This document shows, in pieces, positions 1 to 6,837 of a stretch of DNA of 24,671 bases (positions are counted from its first letter, which is position 1; the number at the start of each line of letters is the position of its first letter). The translations under genes and the position numbers were made by a program. The stretch is taken from positions 1-24,671 of the forward strand of contig JAGUUJ010000058.1 in assembly GCA_020063525.1 (NCBI GenBank), in the 5' to 3' direction. Source of the DNA: Candidatus Omnitrophota bacterium. Its GTDB lineage: Bacteria > Omnitrophota > Gorgyraeia > Gygaellales > Profunditerraquicolaceae. The notes below the pieces were generated by a model, which was not told the origin of the DNA, did no database searches, and saw only the letters and a program-made list of their open reading frames with translations.

Positions 1-930
1 AATATAAATAAAGTAAAGACATATTCCATAAAGGATAGGCGAAGCAAGGTCGAGCTTGCATATTTTGCCAAGCCGCCTGCACGCAGGAAGAGTTTCCTGG
101 GTTTCTATGACTCTTTGCCTAATATATTAAGAGCCAAAGAGATACGAGCTGTAGTTAATGCCGTAGTAGGAGCTTACAAGAAAAGGAAAGCAGTTATTTT
201 TATGGCGGGTGCGCATGTGATAAAATGCGGGCTCAATCCTGTAGTGATTGAGTTAATAAAGAAAAGAGTAATTACCTGTATTGCCTTAAATGGCGCAGGC
301 ATAATCCATGATTTTGAGATTGCTTTTGGCGGTGAGACTTCCGAAGATGTAGGAGAGGGTTTAAAAACCGGTGAGTTTGGGATGGCCCGGGAGACCGCTG
401 ATTTCCTCAATAGCGCTATAAAGGAAGGTGTATCTTCGGGCTCAGGTTTGGGTTATGCTGTGGCAGAAAAAATAAATAATTCTAAGCTGCGCTATAAGAA
501 TTTAAGTATCCTCTATAATGCCTATAAAAATAAAATTCCTGTTTGTGTTTATGTAGCTATCGGTGCGGATATTATACATCAGCATCCTTCTTTTGATGCT
601 GCCTCTACCGGCGAAGGAAGCTTCAGGGATTTTCATTTACTCGTAGAAAATATTTGTCGGCTCAATGACGGCGGAGTAGTCTTAAATTTCGGCTCTGCAG
701 TAATATTGCCGGAGGTATTTTTAAAGGCATTGAATTTAGCGAGGAATTTAGGTTATAAAGTAAAGAATTTTACTACTGCCAATTTCGATATGCTCTATCA
801 TTACCGGCCTTTGCAAAATGTGGTATCCAGACCCGTTGAGGCAGGCAGGAGCGGAAGCGGTTATTATATTATCGGCCATCATGAGATAATGCTTCCATTA
901 TTAGCACAGGCAATAATAGAAAAAATATGA
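1..930 (+). CDS. Conserved protein of unknown function, 5'-truncated by window edge
   Basis: The frame is open from base 1 to the TGA at 928-930, so at least 309 residues are present and the true start lies upstream. A TTG at 115 could serve as a start, but the coding sense before it (a basic stretch, then an F-x-x-F-Y-D-S-L-P motif) continues smoothly into the conserved part, so I reject it. Numbering from that TTG, recognisable blocks are AHVIKCGLNP (34-43), NGAGIIHDFEIA (59-70), the GETSEDV and GEFGMARET motifs, then HQHPSFDAAS, FGSAVILPEVFLKAL and IIGHHEIMLP. The alternating strand/helix look and the Gly-rich loops suggest a Rossmann-like alpha/beta enzyme. A distant resemblance to deoxyhypusine synthase crossed my mind but is unproven. 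There is no signal peptide or membrane segment in the visible part, so it is probably cytoplasmic. It lies 58 bases before the heptose kinase, so a link to envelope sugar metabolism is possible. Function unknown. Confidence 0.8.
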   Translation, partial: NINKVKTYSIKDRRSKVELAYFAKPPARRKSFLGFYDSLPNILRAKEIRAVVNAVVGAYKKRKAVIFMAGAHVIKCGLNPVVIELIKKRVITCIALNGAGIIHDFEIAFGGETSEDVGEGLKTGEFGMARETADFLNSAIKEGVSSGSGLGYAVAEKINNSKLRYKNLSILYNAYKNKIPVCVYVAIGADIIHQHPSFDAASTGEGSFRDFHLLVENICRLNDGGVVLNFGSAVILPEVFLKALNLARNLGYKVKNFTTANFDMLYHYRPLQNVVSRPVEAGRSGSGYYIIGHHEIMLPLLAQAIIEKI

Positions 931-990
931 ACCCCGCACCTTCTAAAATGTTCAAAAGATTAAAAACGAATAAGAAAGAAGGTGCGGGGT
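931..990 (+). repeat. 14-bp perfect inverted repeat enclosing the hldA ribosome-binding site and start
   Basis: The left arm ACCCCGCACCTTCT (931-944) is the exact reverse complement of 977-990 (AGAAGGTGCGGGGT), with a 32-base A-rich loop. The right arm contains the likely Shine-Dalgarno AGAAGG (977-982) and the first two bases of the GTG start codon (989-991). Folding of the mRNA would hide the initiation site. No U-tract follows, so it does not look like an intrinsic terminator. Confidence 0.9.
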
Positions 991-2002
991 GAAGAATCTC
1001 AAAAAGATAATCAATAAATTTAATAAAGCTAAAATATTGGTATTAGGCGATGTGATCCTGGATGAATATATCTTTGGCAGTGTGGACAGAATTTCACCTG
1101 AAGCGCCGGTGCCGGTAGTTTGGGCAAATAAACATACATTTACTCCGGGAGGCACAGCGAATGTAGCCAGCAATATCCGTTCGCTAGATGGCGGCGTATG
1201 TTTGGTAGGCGTTATCGGCAGGGATAAGAATGCAGATATTCTATTATCAGAATTAAAGAAAAGAAAAATAAGTACCGAAGGTATTTTCGTTGACCCCCGA
1301 AGGCATACTACGGTGAAGACCCGTATTGTTGCCGGGCACCAGCAGGTAGTCAGGGTAGATTGGGAACATACGGATTCGTTATCGCAAAAGATAAACCAGG
1401 GGATCATTAAATTCATAAAAACAAATATTGATGATTTCGATGCTATTATTATTGAGGACTATGGCAAGGGTGTGATAAATATGGAGTTACTCCAAGACCT
1501 CATTGCACTTTCGCACTCTCATAAGAAAATAATTGCTGTCGACCCTAAGGAGGAACACTTTCAGTACTATCAAGGAGTTACTTCTATTACCCCTAACCGC
1601 AAAGAATTAGAAAATGCCATAAGAAATTTGCGGCTCAAAGATACTTCAAATAGATTTCGATTTAATACGGATAAATTATTTACGGATAAAGACGTAGATT
1701 TAGCAGCGGTTGAGATTTTAAAATATTTGGATTTGCAGTCACTTCTGGTTACTTTAGGCGAACAGGGTATGCGTTTATTTGAGAAAAACGGCTGTCTTAC
1801 GCATATACCTACGGTAGCTCAGGAAGTCTTTGATGTTTCAGGCGCAGGGGATACGGTAATAGCTACTTTTACCCTGGCGCTTTCTTGCGGCGCTTCTAAA
1901 CTGGAGGCAGCGCATATCGCTAACTTCGCTGCAGGTATCGTAGTCGGTAAATTAGGCACAGCAGTTACCACTAGAAAAGAGTTATTAGAAAGGATAAAGT
2001 AA
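989..2002 (+). CDS. rfaE1: D-glycero-beta-D-manno-heptose-7-phosphate kinase (HldE N-domain type)
   Basis: This is a PfkB-family sugar kinase that phosphorylates D-glycero-D-manno-heptose 7-phosphate at C1, giving the 1,7-bisphosphate used for the LPS inner-core heptose. At 337 residues it matches only the kinase half of bifunctional HldE, so it is an HldA/RfaE1-type single-domain enzyme; the nucleotidyltransferase half is not in the window. Evidence is the N-terminal strand ILVLGDVILDEYI (16-28), SPEAPVPVV (36-44), the GG-x-ANVA substrate loop (54-60), TPNRKE (201-206) and the PfkB signature GAGDT (285-289) with catalytic Asp288. A slightly long polar insert lies at about 215-235. The GTG start at 989 has AGAAGG six bases upstream, both inside the preceding inverted repeat. 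kdsB follows after 6 bases, which supports co-transcription with the Kdo genes. Cytoplasmic. An alternative name is hldA. Confidence 0.92.
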   Translation: MKNLKKIINKFNKAKILVLGDVILDEYIFGSVDRISPEAPVPVVWANKHTFTPGGTANVASNIRSLDGGVCLVGVIGRDKNADILLSELKKRKISTEGIFVDPRRHTTVKTRIVAGHQQVVRVDWEHTDSLSQKINQGIIKFIKTNIDDFDAIIIEDYGKGVINMELLQDLIALSHSHKKIIAVDPKEEHFQYYQGVTSITPNRKELENAIRNLRLKDTSNRFRFNTDKLFTDKDVDLAAVEILKYLDLQSLLVTLGEQGMRLFEKNGCLTHIPTVAQEVFDVSGAGDTVIATFTLALSCGASKLEAAHIANFAAGIVVGKLGTAVTTRKELLERIK

Positions 2003-2008
2003 GGGAAA

Positions 2009-2749
2009 ATGGACATTATCGGAATAATTCCTGCAAGATATTCCTCAACAAGATTCCAGGGTAAGGTCTTGGCAGATATATTAGGTAAACCCATGCTCCA
2101 GCATGTTTGGGAACGGGCAAAACAGGCCGTAGTCTTGGATGATTTAATTATTGCCTGTGATGATGAGAGGGTAGCTCGTGTAGCAGAAGAATTCGGTGCC
2201 AAGGTAGCCTTCACTGCTAAAGGTCATGCCTGCGGCACAGATAGAATCTGTGAAGTAATAAACCCTTTGGATGTAAAAATAGTTATAAATATTCAAGGTG
2301 ATGAACCGTTAATTCATCCTACTATGATAGATGCTGTTGCAAGGGCATTATTAGATGATAGCTCTATCTCTATGGCTACTATTATGAAAAATATAGAAGA
2401 CGAGCGGGTCATTAATGACCCCAATGTAGTTAAAGTTGTGATTGATAAGAATAATTTTGCCCTCTATTTTTCACGCTCACCCATTCCTTTTCATGCTAAA
2501 GATTCAGAAATAAGATTGCCGGTTTATTTTAAACACATAGGCTTATACGGCTATACTAAGGATTTCCTTTTTACTTATAAAAATTTACCAGTTTCTTATT
2601 TAGAGAGAGTAGAACGATTAGAGCAGCTGCGGGTTCTGGAGGAAGGTTTACGTATAAAGGTTGTTGAAACAAAATATGACACCATAGGCGTAGATACACC
2701 CGAGGATTTAGAAAAGGTAAAAGAGTATTTAAAGAAGTCTTTCGGTTAA
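2009..2749 (+). CDS. kdsB: 3-deoxy-manno-octulosonate cytidylyltransferase (CMP-Kdo synthetase)
   Basis: The enzyme activates Kdo with CTP to CMP-Kdo, the donor for Kdo transferases on lipid A, in the cytoplasm. The 246-residue length is normal for KdsB. The start carries the nucleotide-binding IPARYSSTRFQGK motif (7-19), with Gln where the family usually has Pro. Further on are HACGTDRICE (73-82), the metal-binding NIQGDEPLI (94-102, Asp98), a YFSRSPIPF segment, and GLYGY with the LEQLRVLE-GLRI substrate region near the C terminus. It starts six bases after hldA with a GGG-type Shine-Dalgarno. A 123-base repeat-rich gap separates it from kdsA, but the four Kdo genes stay together in pathway context. 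The family assignment is firm. Confidence 0.97.
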   Translation: MDIIGIIPARYSSTRFQGKVLADILGKPMLQHVWERAKQAVVLDDLIIACDDERVARVAEEFGAKVAFTAKGHACGTDRICEVINPLDVKIVINIQGDEPLIHPTMIDAVARALLDDSSISMATIMKNIEDERVINDPNVVKVVIDKNNFALYFSRSPIPFHAKDSEIRLPVYFKHIGLYGYTKDFLFTYKNLPVSYLERVERLEQLRVLEEGLRIKVVETKYDTIGVDTPEDLEKVKEYLKKSFG

Positions 2750-2872
2750 GGTAACGGTAACGAAGCCCGTATCGTTTAAGGGTTAAGGTAACGTAAAAAA
2801 TAAAAAACCGAAAGACGTAACCGAAATACGAAACGGGCATCGTAGCCCTAACCGAATAACATAACCAACAAG
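2750..2872 (+). repeat. Degenerate inverted repeat filling the kdsB-kdsA gap
   Basis: The left half (about 2750-2796) carries GGTAACGGTAACG, GCCCGTATCG and GGTAACGT. The right half (about 2816-2866) carries the same words reversed and complemented: ACGTAACCG, ACGAAACGGGC and CATAACC. An A-rich spacer lies between. The arms pair imperfectly as one long hairpin. No U-tract follows and no good Shine-Dalgarno is visible before kdsA, so translation of kdsA may depend on how this region folds. No ORF or promoter was recognised here. Confidence 0.7.
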
Positions 2873-3688
2873 ATGACAAGGGAGATTAAAATCGGCGATA
2901 TTAAGACTGGAGCGGGTAATCCTTTAATTTTAATTGCCGGTCCGTGCGTGATTGAATCAGAAAAGCATTGTTTAGATACAGCCAAACAAATAAAAGATAT
3001 TGCGCTGGAATTGGGTATTCCTTTTATATTTAAATCCAGTTTTGATAAGGCAAACAGGCTATCCATAGGCTCTTATCGCGGGCCGGGTCTAAAAAAAGGC
3101 CTGGAGATTCTGCATAAAATAAAACAACGATTGCATATCCCCATATTAAGCGACATCCATTGCGAAAAAGATATTGCCGAGGCATCCAAGGTATTAGATA
3201 TAATTCAAATCCCGGCCTTTTTATGCCGTCAGACAGACATCGTGGTAGCGGTAGCTTTGACAGGTAAAGTAATAAATATTAAGAAAGGCCAATTCTTAGC
3301 GCCCTGGGATATTCTACCTATAATTAAAAAGATCGAATCTACGGGCAACAAATCTATTTTGATTACCGAACGCGGCGCCTGTTTTGGTTATAATAATCTG
3401 GTCTCTGATTTTAGAAGCTTGAGCATTATGCGGGGATTCGGGTATCCGGTTATTTATGATGCCACGCATAGTGTTCAGTTGCCCGGTGGCAAGGGCGGTT
3501 CTTCCGGTGGACAGCGGGAATTTGTTGTTGGTCTCTCCCGCGCTGCAACTGCCTTTGGCTGTGACGGCCTGTTTTTAGAAGTACATCCCTGGCCGGATAA
3601 GGCTCCTTGCGACGGGCCGAATATGATTGATTTGAAAGAATTACAAAAACTCTTAAGACAGATTAAAAGAATAGAGGCGGCATTATGA
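2873..3688 (+). CDS. kdsA: 3-deoxy-8-phosphooctulonate synthase (Kdo-8-phosphate synthase)
   Basis: KdsA condenses arabinose 5-phosphate with phosphoenolpyruvate to Kdo 8-phosphate. The 271-residue length fits the family. Motifs are LIAGPCVIESE (20-30), FKSSFDKANR, SYRGPGLKKGL, ILSDIH, QIPAFLCRQTD, the Lys-rich NIKKGQFLAPWD, DATHSVQ-PGG and EVHPWPDKAPCDGPN. The Cys25 in GPC is the position that binds metal in the metal-dependent KdsA class (Aquifex type); the metal-independent E. coli type has Asn there. With the downstream His, Glu and Asp this predicts a metal-dependent enzyme. The ATG at 2873 has no clear ribosome-binding site. The stop overlaps kdsD by four bases (ATGA), a sign of translational coupling. 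The product feeds KdsC encoded just downstream, and its substrate comes from KdsD. Confidence 0.97.
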   Translation: MTREIKIGDIKTGAGNPLILIAGPCVIESEKHCLDTAKQIKDIALELGIPFIFKSSFDKANRLSIGSYRGPGLKKGLEILHKIKQRLHIPILSDIHCEKDIAEASKVLDIIQIPAFLCRQTDIVVAVALTGKVINIKKGQFLAPWDILPIIKKIESTGNKSILITERGACFGYNNLVSDFRSLSIMRGFGYPVIYDATHSVQLPGGKGGSSGGQREFVVGLSRAATAFGCDGLFLEVHPWPDKAPCDGPNMIDLKELQKLLRQIKRIEAAL

Positions 3689-4653
3689 GAATGAATATCC
3701 TTAAACGCGCCAGAGAAGTTTTGGATATTGAAGCAGAAGCGATTAGAACCTTGAAGTCTCGCCTGGGTAATAGTTTTAAGGAATCTGTGGACTTGATATT
3801 AAAGACCAAAGGCAGGGTAGTGGTCAGCGGTATGGGTAAAACCGGTATTATTGCGCAAAAACTCTCTGCTACCTTATCTTCTACCGGCACGCCCAGTTTA
3901 TTTTTACATTTATCCGAGGCAGCGCACGGAGATTTGGGAAGGGTCACCTGTGATGATACGGTAATTATCATTTCTAATAGCGGTTCAACCGAAGAAATAA
4001 AACAGTTACTGCCTTTCTTAAAAAAAATCGGGGCAAAGATTATTGCCTTAACCGGAAAAACCAAATCTATTTTGGCCAAATACAGCGATGTGGCCCTGGA
4101 TGTTTCCGTAAAAAAAGAGGCTTGTCCTTTGGGGTTGGCTCCCACTGCTTCGACAACCGCGACTCTGGCGATGGCAGACGCCTTGGCAGTCTGCCTTCTT
4201 GAAATAAAGGGCTTCAAAGAGAAAGATTTCGCCTTTTATCATCCGGGCGGTATGTTGGGTAGACAACTGCTTTTAAAAGTAGAGGATATTATGCGTACAG
4301 GCAAAGCCAATCCTGTGGTTTGGGAAGACAAAACTGTTTCCAGCGTTTTGCTTAAGATTACCCAGGCGCGCGCAGGTGCTGCTTCCGTTGTAGATAAAAA
4401 AGGCAAATTAGTGGGGATCTTTACCGACGGAGATTTGCGCCGGAATTTAGGGACGGATAAAAATTTGCCTAAATTAAAGATTAAAGAAGTAATGACCAGG
4501 AACCCCTTAGCGATTATCGAGGGTAAATTAGCCGCAGAGGCTATGCGCATCCTGCAGGAAAAAAAGATTGATGAGATGCCGGTTGTTGATAAGAACCGTC
4601 GGCCGGTTGGGCTTTTGGATGTGCAGGATTTATTGAAAGCGGGTCTTGTTTAA
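3685..4653 (+). CDS. kdsD: Arabinose-5-phosphate isomerase, SIS domain plus two CBS domains
   Basis: The enzyme interconverts ribulose 5-phosphate and arabinose 5-phosphate, supplying KdsA. The 322-residue layout is canonical: an N-terminal SIS sugar-isomerase domain (about 35-170) with SGMGKTGIIAQK, STGTPSLFLHLSEAAHGDLG and IIISNSGSTEE, then paired CBS domains (about 200-260 and 270-320). The CBS part contains GIFTDGDLRR and the closing MPVVDKNRRPVGLLDVQDLL. CBS pairs often bind nucleotides or sugars and may tune activity. The ATG at 3685 overlaps the kdsA stop; a second ATG lies at 3691 and could be used instead. GutQ is a paralogue with the same architecture, but the neighbours kdsA and kdsC make KdsD the better call. 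Cytoplasmic. Confidence 0.95.
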   Translation: MRMNILKRAREVLDIEAEAIRTLKSRLGNSFKESVDLILKTKGRVVVSGMGKTGIIAQKLSATLSSTGTPSLFLHLSEAAHGDLGRVTCDDTVIIISNSGSTEEIKQLLPFLKKIGAKIIALTGKTKSILAKYSDVALDVSVKKEACPLGLAPTASTTATLAMADALAVCLLEIKGFKEKDFAFYHPGGMLGRQLLLKVEDIMRTGKANPVVWEDKTVSSVLLKITQARAGAASVVDKKGKLVGIFTDGDLRRNLGTDKNLPKLKIKEVMTRNPLAIIEGKLAAEAMRILQEKKIDEMPVVDKNRRPVGLLDVQDLLKAGLV

Positions 4654-4667
4654 GAAAATTAAAGCCG

Positions 4668-5201
4668 ATGGATATTAAAGAAGAATTACTAGAGAAGGCC
4701 AAGAGGATTAAGATATTACTCCTTGATGTGGACGGAGTTTTGACGGACGGGAGGATAATTTATGATTCTTCAGGGCGCGATATGAAGTTTTTTGATGTGC
4801 ATGACGGATTGGGCGTCTATTGTCTAAAGAAAGCAGGAATAAAAACCATACTGATTACTGCCAAAGGCTCCCGGGCAATAGGGCCGCGCGCCCGTGATAT
4901 GCAGGTTGAGGCAGTCTTTGAAAATATCTCACCTAAGACATCCGTCTTAGAAAAAATTTTAAAGAAATACAAGGTCAATACTGAAGAGGTATGTTTTGTG
5001 GGTGATGATTTAGTGGATTTATGCCTGATGAAGAGAGTGGGTCTTCCCATCGCAGTATTTAATGCCGCACCGGAAATAAAACAGGCAGCCTCTTACATTA
5101 CCTTAAAACACGGCGGACGAGGTGCAGTGCGCGAGGTGGCAGAGCTAATCCTTAAGGCGCAAGGCAAATGGGGAGAAATTGTAGGATTCTATGATTCTTA
5201 A
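4668..5201 (+). CDS. kdsC: 3-deoxy-D-manno-octulosonate 8-phosphate phosphatase, HAD family
   Basis: This HAD hydrolase removes phosphate from Kdo 8-phosphate to give free Kdo for KdsB. At 177 residues it has the usual cap-less KdsC size, and the family works as a tetramer. HAD motif I is LLLDVDGVLTDG (17-28) with nucleophile Asp20 and acid/base Asp22. Motif II is the ITAKGSRAIGPRARDM segment, where family members usually have TGR. Motif IV is VGDDLVDLCLM. The C-terminal HGGRGAVREVAELIL helix is typical. The gene starts 14 bases after kdsD with only a weak ribosome-binding site and overlaps the lptC-lptA fusion by 11 bases, so Kdo synthesis and LPS export are expressed together. Confidence 0.95.
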   Translation: MDIKEELLEKAKRIKILLLDVDGVLTDGRIIYDSSGRDMKFFDVHDGLGVYCLKKAGIKTILITAKGSRAIGPRARDMQVEAVFENISPKTSVLEKILKKYKVNTEEVCFVGDDLVDLCLMKRVGLPIAVFNAAPEIKQAASYITLKHGGRGAVREVAELILKAQGKWGEIVGFYDS

Positions 5202-6123
5202 AACCTTTTTCACATTTTTAACCTTTTTGTTCTTAACCTGCAACATATTTGCCCAGGACCAGACGCCACAGGAGTCAGACCAGCAGATTATGGATTTTTC
5301 TTTAGCCAGCTTTGGCGAAAAAGGCAAGAAAGCCTGGGACCTCACGGGAAGATCCGCGGATATATTCTCGGATGTGGTAAAACTTAAAGATGTAATCGGC
5401 AATCTCTATGGCAAAGAAGAGGATATTAAGCTTACTGCTGACAAGGGAGATTTTAATAAAGCACAGGGCATGATACACCTCCAGGACAACGTGGTAATTA
5501 CTACTTCTTCAGGCTCCAAGTTAACCACGGATTCTTTAGATTGGGACAGGAAAAATAAGCTCGTTACTACGAAGGATATGGTTAATATAGAAAGAGGGAA
5601 TATGGTTACTACGGCAAGCGGTGCGCACGGTGAGCCCGATTTAAAAAAGATCAGCCTTGAGAAAGACGTCACCGTGAATATTAATCCTGCTGCCGAAGAA
5701 AAAAGCCAAGACCAAGAGATGAATGTCAAAAAAAAGATTGTGATTACCTGCGATGGGCCGCTGCAGATAGATTACGATAAAAATATTGCTACTTTCAATA
5801 ATAATGTCAATGTGGATACCCAGGATGCCATAATTCAAAGCGATATAATGGATGTCTATTTTGGAAAAGCAGGTGCAGGTAAAGATACTTCCAGTTCAAA
5901 AAAGGTAAACTCGGATGTGGGTAGCACTTTGGGTGGTAGCGCTATGGGCAGTAAAATAGATAAGATTGTGGCGCGGGGTAATGTTAAAATTACGCGGGGA
6001 GAGAATGTCTCTTACAGTGATGAAGCAGCTTACAGTGCTTTGGATAAAAAGATTATTCTTTCGGGTAAGCCCAAATTGATTATATATTCCGGGGAGGACA
6101 TGAATGCATCTTTTGGAAATTAA
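5191..6123 (+). CDS. LptC-LptA fusion, periplasmic LPS transport bridge protein
   Basis: The 310-residue product joins two normally separate LPS-transport proteins. Residues 1-21 form a signal peptide or anchor (basic start, Phe/Leu-rich core, IFA at 19-21 as a possible signal peptidase I site). Residues about 34-165 match LptC (DFSLASFGEKGKKAWDL, then KLTADKGDFNKAQGMIHLQDNVVITT and LTTDSLDWDR). After a charged linker (167-181), residues 182-300 match LptA/OstA (CDGPLQIDYDKNIATFNNNV, then a Ser/Gly-rich loop at 226-254, then ARGNVKITRGENVSYSDEAAYSALDKKIILSG). Both domains are beta-jellyrolls that carry LPS across the periplasm from the LptBFG transporter. The start overlaps kdsC by 11 bases and the end overlaps lptB by 20. 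No lptF or lptG is present here. Domain identity is clear by pattern, but exact borders are approximate. Confidence 0.88.
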   Translation: MILKTFFTFLTFLFLTCNIFAQDQTPQESDQQIMDFSLASFGEKGKKAWDLTGRSADIFSDVVKLKDVIGNLYGKEEDIKLTADKGDFNKAQGMIHLQDNVVITTSSGSKLTTDSLDWDRKNKLVTTKDMVNIERGNMVTTASGAHGEPDLKKISLEKDVTVNINPAAEEKSQDQEMNVKKKIVITCDGPLQIDYDKNIATFNNNVNVDTQDAIIQSDIMDVYFGKAGAGKDTSSSKKVNSDVGSTLGGSAMGSKIDKIVARGNVKITRGENVSYSDEAAYSALDKKIILSGKPKLIIYSGEDMNASFGN

Positions 6124-6826
6124 AGGTTTATCCAAATCTTACGATGGCAGAGAAGTGGTAAAGGGGGTGGACCTCTCTGTTAAGCGCGGTGAGATAGTGG
6201 GGCTCTTGGGCCCGAATGGCGCGGGTAAAACCACCACATTTTATATGGTTGTGGGTGTAATTGCGCCTAATGCCGGCTCTATTATATTCGATAATTATGA
6301 TATAACTTCCCTACCCATCCATGCACGTGCACGTTTTGGCATAGGTTATCTTTCTCAGGAGCCGTCTATTTTCAGAAAACTGACCGTTGAAGAAAATATT
6401 ATGGCTATCTTAGAGACGCTACCTATAAATAGAGCGGAAAGAAAACACAAATTAGAGAGCTTGCTTGAGGAATTAAATATCGCCCGTCTTGCCAAAAGCA
6501 GGGCCTATACCTTATCAGGCGGGGAAAGAAGGCGCTTAGAGATTACCCGCGCATTAGTCACCAATCCTTCTTTTATACTTTTAGACGAACCCTTTTCCGG
6601 TATTGACCCTATTGTAGTGAATGAGGCACAGGAAATTATTAAAGAATTAAGGGACAGAGGCCTGGGTATTTTACTTACTGACCATAATGTCAGAGAGACG
6701 CTTTCCATAACAGATAGGGCTTATTTAATCGCAGACGGCAGAATCCTTATTTCGGGTTCAGCCGAAGACCTCATTAATAATCCCCAGGCGCGAGAAATAT
6801 ATTTGGGTGAAAAGTTCAGGATGTAA
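6104..6826 (+). CDS. lptB: LPS export ABC transporter ATP-binding protein LptB
   Basis: LptB is the cytoplasmic ATPase dimer that drives LPS extraction from the inner membrane through LptFG. The 240-residue product has Walker A GPNGAGKT (36-43), Q-loop Gln85 in YLSQEPSIFRKLTVEEN (a segment typical of LptB), ABC signature LSGGE (137-141) followed by the LptB-like RRRLEITRALVTNP, Walker B ILLDEP (158-163), FSGIDPI, and the switch His194 in TDHNVRET. The C-terminal ARE-x-YLGEKFRM tail is also LptB-like. The ATG at 6104 lies inside the preceding gene and has GGGGAGG seven bases upstream, showing coupled translation with the LptC-LptA fusion. tig follows 12 bases on. Confidence 0.96.
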   Translation: MHLLEIKGLSKSYDGREVVKGVDLSVKRGEIVGLLGPNGAGKTTTFYMVVGVIAPNAGSIIFDNYDITSLPIHARARFGIGYLSQEPSIFRKLTVEENIMAILETLPINRAERKHKLESLLEELNIARLAKSRAYTLSGGERRRLEITRALVTNPSFILLDEPFSGIDPIVVNEAQEIIKELRDRGLGILLTDHNVRETLSITDRAYLIADGRILISGSAEDLINNPQAREIYLGEKFRM

Positions 6827-6837
6827 GCGAGGGATGG

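Noticed and set aside
115..117. TTG as the start of the first gene
   Set aside because: The frame is open to base 1 and the preceding residues look like part of the conserved protein, so the gene is cut by the window edge.
952..1416. 154-codon open frame on the - strand
   Set aside because: It lies wholly opposite the firmly identified heptose kinase, has no recognisable motif, and its reading looks like the complement of coding sequence.
2750..2872. Rho-independent terminator after kdsB
   Set aside because: The pairing is long and imperfect and lacks a T-tract; kdsA continues the same pathway.
3663..4217. 184-codon open frame on the - strand
   Set aside because: It is antisense to kdsD, whose SIS motifs are clear; no ribosome-binding site or domain supports the antisense frame.
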